Source of the DNA: Lytechinus pictus | Taxonomy: Eukaryota; Echinodermata; Echinoidea; Temnopleuroida; Toxopneustidae | Reading direction: 5' to 3' | Length of the DNA stretch: 64,000 nucleotides | Assembly (NCBI RefSeq): GCF_037042905.1 | Contig: NW_026974141.1 | Span: forward strand, 7,605,001 to 7,669,000 | Part shown: piece by piece, positions 56,510-64,000 of the stretch | Layout of the letters: every line of letters starts with the position of its first letter | Numbering within the stretch: the stretch's first letter is position 1 | Position numbers and translations under genes: made by a program | The notes under the pieces: model-generated | What the model saw: only the letters and a program-made list of their open reading frames with translations | Databases searched by the model: none | Told to the model about the DNA's origin: nothing

Positions 56510-56649
56510 CTAGCTGTAGTAGCCATTGATGAGGTAGTCCACCTTGCTGTATTTCCTTCTCTGGTAGCCCTCGCACCATCTTTTCCCCGACACTACAATC
56601 ATCGCCAGCAGGAATATGATACCGAAACACAGGGTCACGATGAGAATAC
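56510..56649 (-). CDS. terminal exon of mucin-like type I membrane protein: helix and tail
   Basis: On the minus strand, acceptor CTCCATTGCAG is followed by a frame entered in phase 1, completing the codon AGT with the exon ending at 61049. It reads a hydrophobic helix, ILIVTLCFGIIFLLAMIVV, then a basic stop-transfer region SGKRW and the tail CEGYQRRKYSKVDYLINGYY, then Ser and TAG at 56510-56512. The product is therefore a single-pass protein with a C-terminal cytoplasmic tail of about 26 residues holding five tyrosines. The KYSKVDYLING motif recalls tails of vertebrate MANSC-type membrane proteins, but that is from memory and not verified. Confidence 0.82.
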
Positions 56650-56883
56650 CTGCAATGGAGCAATAGGATAAAGGTCTAGAGCCAGGAATCGAAAATTGGG
56701 GGGGGGGGGGAACCTAAAACGAATATGAATTCTTGCCATGTCTGCAATACTGTATAATCCCCGAGTCTCATCCTACGAACAGTTGTGATTGATGCCATGA
56801 ACCTCAACATATGGAAATCCACCACTTTCACAAATATTCCTACCGGAAATTTGCAGTCTTTTTGTAAACAAAGAGGAGCATAC

Positions 56884-57265
56884 TATGGCCCGAATTCACA
56901 AAGGTGGTTTTGAAAACCCCCGGTTGAGTCCATGGTTTATGCAGATTTCCTGTATAAATTACGCTTAATTTAGCGCGTATAAAACATGCCCAATGCTGAT
57001 GCGCGCATTTGTCACAGTGCGGCAAATTGACGCTTGTTACCATGGTTAGATACGCTATTTTATTCATGAGTCCACTCTTCAAACTGTGGACTCATGAATA
57101 AAAAAGCGTATCTAACCATGGTAACAGGCGTCAATTTGGCGCACTGTGACAAATGCGTGCATCAGCATTGGACATGTTTTATACACGCGCCCGATATGCG
57201 CTAAATTAAACGTAATTTATGCAGGAAATCTGCATAAACCATGGACTCAACCGTGAATTTGGGCC
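56884..57265. mobile_element. near-perfect palindromic MITE, 382 bp
   Basis: ATGGCCCGAATTCACAAAGG at the left and a diverged inverse at the right. The arms GTTGAGTCCATGGTTTATGC/GCATAAACCATGGACTCAAC and ACCATGGTTAGATACGCT/AGCGTATCTAACCATGGT pair around a short centre near 57075. Confidence 0.9.
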
Positions 57266-57334
57266 ATTATGTTCAGAACGAATAACACATCATATCTAGG
57301 AAATATTTTGCACAAACATGCACCTTTAGAAGTT

Positions 57335-57835
57335 GTACAACGCCTACTTAGCTTGTTGTACGCGAGCAAATGGGAGGCTGAATGTCAAACATTCATACCG
57401 TTGCACACAAGATGTACATGTACCATCAAAAATGTACCGTTGCATGGCTTTAGGTGACGTCACAATACGATTTAATTCATTGCGCTCAGTAAAAATGAAT
57501 ACGCGTATAAGCCTGCTGGCTAAATGCGCAATGCTGCCCAAGGTCATGCGCATGCGCTTGTGGGGTTTTGCTTTTCGCTTTCAATTTTTTTGCTCCCATT
57601 TCATAGATTACTGCAGGGAAAAACTCTTCTTTTTCAGATTTTCGCTAAATTCCGAGGCGTTGTACAACACATATAGCGAATATTCTTATTCGTGCAATGG
57701 TGCGAGATTTCGCATTCGGTGAAAGAAAGACACGCTCTATTCAACGAGGCGTTAGCCGAGTTGAATAGAGCATCTTTATTTCACCTAATGCGAAATCTCG
57801 CACCATCGCACTCATGCCTATTCACTATTTGTATA
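57335..57835. mobile_element. inserted foldback element
   Basis: ATGGTGCGAGATTTCGCATT near 57697 is inverted as AATGCGAAATCTCGCACCAT near 57785. Between them GCTCTATTCAAC and GTTGAATAGAGC form an inner hairpin. The outer limits are inferred from the interruption of the family D MITE. Confidence 0.65.
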
Positions 57836-57887
57836 TTGATGGGTTTCCATAGTTGTGGTTAATTTGATCAATCATAACCCTTTTTAA

Positions 57888-58732
57888 CTCTTTGCCCGCC
57901 ACGGACGACTCGCGGCACATACAGCGGACTGCCACCGACGACTCAAGTCACAGTTCGCACACAATGCATACGGAATGCATTTAATTGTAATTGTGTGCAC
58001 ACACATACAATAGCAACGCGTGTATTGCATTGTTTACGAATCTAGCTTTCGTGTTATAGCTTTCGCCGACGTTGTTTACATAGAGATTTTTTGCGTAAAA
58101 TTGAGTTTTTTTAACTGCTTTAGGATATATTTCGATGACCTTACAATAGCTTGCACTGCTTTCCTTGTAATAAAAGAATGATACAAATTGCCACCTCCCT
58201 ATAACAATAAGGGGATCAAAGTAACAATAGACCGGGAAGTCTCCCAGGACGGGAAGTCTATTGAAGTAGCCAGGGACAATCTCAAGAGAAGAGTTTAGTT
58301 CATTGTCAGTTTACTCTTTTTGAATGCCCAATTTCAATCCTAAACTGCTTAGCTCATAATGACCATAAAGACATGGATTTGGTATGTAATGAAAGCTAAA
58401 GAACACATCTTTTCAATGGACTAACTTAGAAATGTAACCTTCATTAGGAAGTATTGAATATAAGAGGTATAAAATACCCTCCTAAACGAAAAATTGGAAA
58501 CAGAATGTAAAGTTAAAATTCTCAAAATCTATGATTTTATACATAGCAAAAATGATACCATTGGCAAGAGTATTCATTTCTCTAAAACTTTGCTACACAA
58601 TTTTTTTCAATACGACAAACCAGTAAAAAGTTATTGCTAGTTGAATAAGACAGTGCACGCAAACCCCCTCTGAATGTGGCACCCCAAAATTAATGTGGCG
58701 CAGAGGGGATAGTGTACGTGACGGGCAAAGAG
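57888..58732. mobile_element. TTAA-flanked TIR element, piggyBac-like, 845 bp
   Basis: CTCTTTGCCCG and CGGGCAAAGAG are perfect 11-bp inverted ends, flanked by TTAA at 57884-57887 and 58733-58736. Its removal, leaving one TTAA, restores the family D MITE sequence across the site. No transposase frame. Confidence 0.85.
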
Positions 58733-58747
58733 TTAAGGTGGGACCCT

Positions 58748-59161
58748 GTTCTCCACAAGGAAAAGGGTAGCTAGAAGGAGTCACACACTTTCATCTGCAT
58801 CCTATCTTTATCTTAAATCTGAGAAATTGGAGCTGATTCATGTCCCTCCCAACATGTTTTTAGATAAATTCCTAAGATAAGAAGTCCTGACTGCAAAGCC
58901 ATAACCGCAGCTGCAACTGTACAGCAATGCTGGTTGCATGCAAGCAATTATAAAGTTCTCCACAAGGAAAAGGGTAGCTAGAAGGAGTCACACAGTTTCA
59001 TATGCATCCTATCTTTATCTTAAATCTGAGAAATTGGAGCTGATTCATGTCCCTCCCAACATGTTTTTAGATAAATTCCTACGATAAGAAGTCCTGACTG
59101 CAAAGCCATAACCGCAGCTGCAACTGTACAGCAATGCTGGTTGCATGCAAGCAATTGTAAA
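58748..59161. repeat. 207-bp tandem duplication (two copies)
   Basis: GTTCTCCACAAGGAAAAGGG begins at 58748 and again at 58955, and both copies run to GCATGCAAGCAATT. Only a few substitutions separate them, so the duplication is recent. Confidence 0.95.
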
Positions 59162-60130
59162 GTGCTTAGAGGCGCTGCTCTGATGTAAGGTGCACTTTAT
59201 ATCCGTTCTAGGAATATTCATGAGTTTCCTCAATGACTGTTTAGTGAAGTTTTCCACTACATCATATTTTAGGAGATTAAATATTCAGAACTTAATGAAT
59301 TATTGCACAGTTTGAACCCCTCCCCCCACCTCCAGCAAACATATCAAAAACCATACAGAGCTAACGCTGAATCTCGGGTACAGCAGAGGCCTGTCGCATA
59401 AAAGAAAAGCTCTGGCAATTTTTGCCAGAAAATTTTGCATGCGTTAAGTGTCAGTGAGATAATTATGATTACTAGAGTTTTTGTTTATTTGCCTGATTTT
59501 TTTTTCTATCGCAAAAGTTTTTAAGGCAACAGGCCCCATGTTGTCTCCAGTGGGAAACAATCGCAACAATGGCCAGTGCCACCCCCCCTTTTTGAGAGTC
59601 ATAGTCATTATTTTTAATGGGATATGCCATTTCTACACAATTGAGGACCTTTTTTTTTGTTCTTCTTCTTTTCTTTTTTTTTGCTTGTCAAATTTTTCAG
59701 GGGAAATTGTGCCCCCCCCCCTTTTTGGAAAATCCTAGATCCGCCCCTGAATTGCAATGTAGCAGCGATGACACTGATCAGATTCCACTGAACACGGTGG
59801 CTGAACAGATTAAGTCCTGATGGAGATACGGATCAACCAGAGTCCCATAACACACAGAGACTAGCGATTTATCGTACACTTAATTTTCACGATTGATTGT
59901 ACATTATGGTCAGTGCAATCAATCGTAGAAAAAAATGATCTATGATGATTGCTAAAATTTGTGTTAAGGGACCCAGGAGAAGAGTATGGAGGTTTATTGT
60001 TGAAACAGTAAAGAAGGGATATTAGTGGTGATTATTGAATGTAGTCATCCTTGGTTGGACTGGCAATATCAATCAATAACTCCCCACAATACTTTCTCAA
60101 GACCTGGTATATTTGCATACTATAAGGCAG
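59162..60130. other. intronic, remnants of a poly-C-edged element
   Basis: Near 59580-59752, CCACCCCCCCTTTTTGAGAG, TTGCTTGTCAAATTTTTCAG and TAGATCCGCCCCTGA match the poly-C-edged family. Nothing else was recognised. Confidence 0.5.
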
Positions 60131-60134
60131 AATA

Positions 60135-61005
60135 TTACTATTATTATTACATAGGTGATATGCAAATGAGAGTCAATGATGTCAAATACTACAATGTTTG
60201 CGGGTTCTACAATAAGGGAGCTCTTTATTGACTCACAACGATGAGGACAAAAATTGAAATATTTCATGTTCAATTAAGACGAAAAAATCATTAAGGGTGT
60301 CCCCAGTTTCCTCATTTACCACATACAGCTAGGGATAGAAGAAAACTTGGGGTTATTTAGAATCGTGCCGCTCGATTAGTTTTTGGCTTTGGATCTCAAA
60401 CTCATACTACACCCCTACTTTATATTAAAGGAACTTCACTGGCTACCTCTAGTCCAACGTATTCAGTTTAAAGTCTGTTTATATGTATATAAAACTCTAA
60501 ATCAATTGGCACCTGAATATCTTAATAATACCATCAAAGTATACACACCCTCTCGTAATCTTCGTTCAATCACTGACACATGCAGACTTTGCATTCCCTT
60601 GTCAAAACTCTGCCGAAAAACGTTGTGCTGTAGCAGCTGCCAAGACTTGGAATGCTATCCCTCTTTCAATAAGAAATGCTTCCAGTGGCCTCAAATCTTC
60701 CCTTATACCTTTTTCCTTAATAATTAATTTTCCTTTTTATCTTGAATATTGTGGTAATTATTGCAAATGTTAAATTATTATTCATACATTTTACGAGCTA
60801 TGGTACTTTTTGTTTTTAGCGCCTCTAGATATCCATTATTATTATTACATGTAGGATGCAAATATAACTTAATGTGAAATCAGTCGAACTTTATCTGTCA
60901 TAATCTTCCTATTTTTCAATCTGATTTTGATCAAATTTTCAGCATCATGTTTGCATAATATTGTTCTCTATTATTTTAGTCAAAACATTCCAATGGAATT
61001 GTCCT
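60135..61005. mobile_element. diverged family A MITE with nested LINE fragment
   Basis: GATATGCAAATGAGAGTCAA, GATGAGGACAAAAATTGAAA and TATTTCATG at the left, and ATCTGATTTTGATCAAATTT with AGCATCATG at the right, match family A motifs. The LINE fragment at 60345-60850 splits it. Confidence 0.6.
60345..60850 (+). mobile_element. LINE 3' fragment (ORF2 C-terminus), plus strand
   Basis: The sequence reads NRAARLVF, then after a frame change ELHWLPLVQRIQFKVCLYVY, KTLNQLAPEYL and YTPSRNLRS, then frameshifted remnants of the RSF...WN block. It ends in TAGCGCCTCTAGATATCC and ATTATTATTA. This is the conserved C-terminal region of CR1/L2-like LINEs, 5'-truncated. Confidence 0.87.
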
Positions 61006-61048
61006 ATCATTCATCACAGTTGTATTTTTTTTTCTTTTAAAAACTTAC

Positions 61049-61091
61049 TTGTCTGTGTTACTGTGGTTCTATTGATGTTGTCAGGAATAAC
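61049..61091 (-). CDS. mucin-like gene, 43-bp exon
   Basis: Minus-strand acceptor TATATTTCAG and donor GTAAGTTTT enclose VIPDNINRTTVTQT plus one base. Entry is phase 0 and exit phase 1, matching the neighbours on both sides. NRT is a potential N-glycosylation site just outside the membrane helix. Confidence 0.75.
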
Positions 61092-61896
61092 CTGAAATAT
61101 AAAAAGAGGATACAAGTAGGGAAAATATTAATCATTAATATTAACTCAAATTACAGACATGCTTAGTTGCCAGCATGAGACATGAGACTCCCGCATTAAG
61201 GCATGGTCCCACTGCACTTACGGACGCAGAGAAGATGTAAAACGGAAAATAATCTTGACATCCGTTGGAAAAAGTTATGTATCCGTTGTGTGCTCTTTGC
61301 ATACGTGTTTCATATGCTCTATATCCATCGAGCATCCGTCCACCTTGATTTCATTGTTTGCCCATTTTGTCCATTGTCTGGAGCGGATGAAAACGGATGG
61401 AGTCATCCCGAAATTTTGGATGTTCGCTGTATCCGTTATGAATACATTTTGTGTCCGTTGGCCAGTGGGACCAGGCCTTTAGGGACTATTGCTCATTCTC
61501 CAAAATCTTTTTTCTCATGCCTGTATCACAGCCAACCCTTATACATGACCAACCACCCAAAAACCAGAATGTTCTGTGTAAAAAGCCCAAATAATAATTT
61601 GGTTTTCAAGAAGTAAACATTATAAAATTGGCCGACTTGAAAGAACAATTCTTCTTTATACTGACAAAATTTGAAGTTGGTCAGTTTTATAAAAGCCGAG
61701 GTACCAGTATCTTTGACACAAGTTTTACTGGACAGTCCGGACTGCTTGGAAGTTTCACTGAGACTACACAGCGTACACATCTCCTTCTACTTGCTCGAGT
61801 AAATGCCAAACTTCAAAAAAAAAAATTCTCCTCACTCTGATCTCTCACTGAATTTCTTCAAAATTCAAACAAATATAAAGAAAATTTCAAACCTAC
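61092..61896 (-). other. intron of the mucin-like gene (805 bp)
   Basis: Donor GTAGGTTTG and acceptor TATTTCAG. It contains the Harbinger-type MITE at 61199-61478. Confidence 0.7.
61199..61478. mobile_element. Harbinger-type MITE with TTA target duplication, 280 bp
   Basis: AGGCATGGTCCCACTG and CAGTGGGACCAGGCCT are inverted ends with one mismatch. TTA is duplicated at 61196-61198 and 61479-61481. The interior repeats ATCCGTTG-type motifs. Confidence 0.88.
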
Positions 61897-62117
61897 CTCT
61901 CCTTGGTCATTGCTTCCTTCCGGGCCACTTTGAGTAGCATTGATTGGCTGAGATGTATTACTTTGAGGCCTCTGATTGGTTGATTGTGAAACTGGACTGG
62001 TCCATTTGGGACTGAGGGTGGTATCAGCTATACCAGCTTTTGTTGCAGGTTTAGCTGTAGCTTTGGTTGTTGGATCCTTAGGACCTTCTGTTGTTTTGGG
62101 CTTAGGGGTTGGGATAT
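61897..62117 (-). CDS. mucin-like gene exon: Thr/Pro/Lys-rich stalk
   Basis: A 221-bp exon with minus-strand acceptor TGATTTTTAG and donor GTAGGTTTG. Entry is phase 1 (split codon GAT, Asp) and exit phase 0. It encodes about 74 residues such as IPTPKPKTTEGPKDPTTKAT, later SQSTNQRPQSNTSQPINATQ, ending GSNDQGE. This is a typical extended, O-glycosylatable stalk with N-glycosylation sites NTS and NAT and no cysteine. The frame is open throughout and joins cleanly to both neighbours. Confidence 0.78.
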
Positions 62118-63068
62118 CTAAAAATCAAAATGAAAGGAACTTAATTAAGAATTTGAAATACATTTAAATGAGAACTAAAAATTGGCACCAAACGACTGAC
62201 CCCCAGTGTTGTTCATAATGCCGGACATAACTTAAAAACATGAAATTCCACTCTGGTCTAAAAATAACTATAAGATGATATGTTTCACTCATTTGTATGC
62301 CTGTTTGACTTATTTTTTATATTCAACACTGAATACAAGAAAAGCAAAGCTGAAAACACACGTGTATACATGTACAAGTAGCAAGAAAATCACTGCAACA
62401 AAGCTGTATAAACAGCAATTTGCTTGGAAGTTGTCGTTGATACCATTCAGAACAAAAATAATATGAAATTGTTTTTAATCAAGTTAAATATAATGATTCA
62501 TTCATTTTTTTTTTACTGGGAACAGATACTGCTATTCATTTGTGTACATGAAATCATATTTTGATGAATTTCGGGCCCGATATACACTTACAAAGTGCTG
62601 CATACTGTAAGATTAGAAGCACTAAACAAAAGATTGGTCTAACAAAATCATACGAAGTAAAACTAAAACATCAACCTGGGGGCCGTTTCATAAAGCTGTT
62701 CGTAAGTTAAGAACGACTGGTGATCCTTTCTTACGCGCTAAACCATCGCCAATGAACATTTTGGTGTACTACATTTAACACAAGAAAGGATCACCAGTCA
62801 TTCTTAAAGTTGCTCTTAACTTACGAACAGCTTTATGAAACACCCACCAGGGAGGGAGACATACTTCTATGTGACCCCATTCTCTGTAATTATTATGATT
62901 CATAATTAAGCAAAATATCATTTAAGCTATCTGCGAAACTCAAAATGTATCATGAGTAGACAATTCTGATGCATTTTGGATAGCTCAACACTATATTATG
63001 TTGCTGATCTTTGCTGTGCACAGAACTTGTTTCTCTGCAATTTATATGAACAAGTCTGATATATATAC
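62118..63068 (-). other. intron of the mucin-like gene (951 bp)
   Basis: Donor GTATATATATC and acceptor TTTTTAG. It contains the palindromic MITE at 62679-62852. Confidence 0.7.
62679..62852. mobile_element. palindromic MITE (GTTTCATAAAGCTGTTCGTA), copy 2
   Basis: CGTTTCATAAAGCTGTTCGT and ACGAACAGCTTTATGAAAC are inverted. Same family as 51886-52056, sharing CGCGCTAAACCATCGCCA in the centre. Confidence 0.9.
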
Positions 63069-64000
63069 CTCTTGCTGCCACAGTTGTTAGTGGTAGTGGT
63101 GGTGCATTTGTGATAGCAGGTTTAGATGGAGGTGATGTTAGTGATGATGAGTTGAGGGCAGCGTTCAGGTCATCAAGGGCTCCCGCAGAGTCATTAGTGG
63201 GGATCGCATCCGTGGAAGACGGTGTTGGTTTAGAAGTCACAGAAGAGGTAGGGGGAGTTGTTGGGGAAGAGGGAGAGGAAGGAGGCGTGGATGTGCCAGC
63301 TGATTCAGGTTGACTAACAGGAGACGAAGGAGGAGGGGGATTAGTAGGGGTGGTTGGAGGCGGAGGAGTTGTTGGTGGGGTAGCTGCGAGAGAAGATGTC
63401 GGAGCAGAGAAGGATGAGAGAGGAGATGAAATGGTTTTTCCCTTAGAGTTGGGATAGTTACTTAATGGATGTGAAGGGGTCAAAGTGAACTTTGAAACAG
63501 GATGGCTTCTCTTATGAGTGGTGCTACGAAGTGCCATGAACGGAGATGATGAAAAGGAGATTGATGATGGTGATGATGACGACGATGATTTAACTGAAGG
63601 TGGTTGTGATGTTGATGATGAGGAGGGTGATGAAGATGATGCCGATGGAAATAATGATTGTGGTGATGATGATGATGGTGATGATGAGGAGGATGAGGAT
63701 GATGATGATGATGATGTTGGTGATGATGAGGATGATGATGGTGATGATGATGGTGATGATGATGATAATGAGGATGATGATGATGATGAGGATGATGTTG
63801 ACGATGATGCTGATAACGATACTGCTGATGGTGGTAGTGATGACAAATGATCCTTAGAAGGGTTATGAGCTCTAGAAAAGACATCAGAAGACTTTGCCTT
63901 GCTCGATGAAGAAATAGGCTTTTTGTGAGAACGAACCCTATTTCTAATTACATTGTCTTGCAATAGATCAGGATATATAGATCGGCGAACTACATGTTGA
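63069..64000 (-). CDS. mucin-like gene: large Ser/Pro/Thr-rich exon, 5' end beyond window
   Basis: The minus-strand frame is open from the window edge to donor AAGAG/GTATATATATC and leaves in phase 1. It begins HVVRRSIYPDLLQDNVI and then becomes a long Ser/Pro/Thr domain. First comes a poly-Ser block of about 100 residues encoded by a GAT-repeat tract (63540-63846 on the plus strand). A Pro/Thr block (TPPTTPPPPTTPTNPPPP) and a calmer segment (DDLNAALNSSSL) follow. It contains no cysteines. With the downstream stalk, helix and tail this looks like a mucin-type, heavily O-glycosylated ectodomain. The signal peptide and any N-terminal domain lie outside the window. I do not assign a gene name. 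Confidence 0.78.
63540..63846. repeat. GAT/ATC trinucleotide repeat inside the coding exon
   Basis: Mostly GATGATGAT with GAG and GGT interruptions on the plus strand, read as serine codons (TCA, TCC, TCT) on the minus strand. Plus-strand poly-Asp and poly-Met and minus-strand poly-His frames are by-products of the repeat. Confidence 0.92.

Larger units (their letters stand above)
56760..58745. mobile_element. family D MITE interrupted by three other elements
   Basis: The host pieces read CCTACGAACAGTTGTGATTG, GTAAACAAAGAGGAGCATAC, then after an insert ACACATCATATCTAGGAAAT, then after another CCATAGTTGTGGTTAATTTG and ATCATAACCC. After a third insert comes GGTGGGACCCTG. In order these match 51612-51882. 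The inserts are 56884-57265, about 57335-57835 and 57888-58732. Confidence 0.78.
56650..61048 (-). other. intron of the mucin-like gene (about 4.4 kb)
   Basis: It is bounded by donor GTAAGTTTT and acceptor ATTGCAG. It contains the nested MITE complex (56760-58745), a 207-bp tandem duplication and a family A MITE with a LINE fragment. No further exon is needed for phase. Confidence 0.7.

Noticed and set aside
61528-61860. Open frames between the 61049-61091 and 61897-62117 exons of the mucin-like gene
   Set aside because: No splice sites that keep phase, and the flanking exons already join without them.
63518-63857. Plus-strand poly-Asp/Glu and poly-Met frames and a minus-strand poly-His frame
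   Set aside because: By-products of the GAT trinucleotide repeat. The minus-strand Ser/Pro/Thr frame is the one with splice sites and downstream exons.

Overview
The window is about 64 kb of AT-rich, repeat-dense, intron-bearing animal DNA. The repeat types suggest a marine deuterostome, most probably an echinoid (sea urchin). The clues are many foldback MITEs, tRNA-derived SINEs ending in ATT repeats, poly-C-edged non-autonomous DNA transposons, CR1/jockey-type LINEs and repeats carrying a GCGCGAAGCGCGAGC motif. The species call is inference; the repeats and genes are read directly from the sequence.

Three host genes are supported. (1) Minus strand, 9062 to 3748: the last three exons of a C-type lectin-like (CTLD) plus PAN/apple domain protein, with compatible splice phases; its 5' exons were not found. 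(2) Plus strand, 43341-44519: an intact single-exon class A GPCR whose ligand-site residues (D3.32, E5.46, W7.43) point to a histamine H3/H4-like receptor, with NRY in place of DRY. (3) Minus strand, from beyond 64000 to 56510: the 3' four exons of a mucin-like type I membrane protein, with a Ser/Pro/Thr-rich ectodomain, one membrane helix and a short tyrosine-rich tail.

Nearly everything else is mobile DNA. 1-1013: a 408-bp tandem duplication carrying tRNA-Glu-like cloverleaves with a UCA anticodon, then a SINE. 2.7-12.3 kb: small palindromic MITEs, some nested. 13512-15478: a non-autonomous hAT-type element with an 8-bp target duplication. 16438-17384: a TIR element with another MITE inside it. 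17.5-20.3 kb: a dead LINE. 20.3-21.5 kb: a broken LINE ORF1. 22719-24142: a Harbinger-type element full of a 21-bp minisatellite. 25681-29544: a nearly intact LINE ORF2 with its 3' UTR and ATTGA tail. 31.7-39.4 kb: a large composite inverted repeat. 46-61 kb: many more MITEs, including two piggyBac-type (TTAA) elements, a Harbinger-type MITE and a multi-level nest at 56.7-58.7 kb.

There is no operon-like organisation. The link between genes and repeats is architectural: introns hold SINEs and MITEs, and two genes (CTLD-PAN and the GPCR) have a MITE starting within tens of bases of the stop codon.
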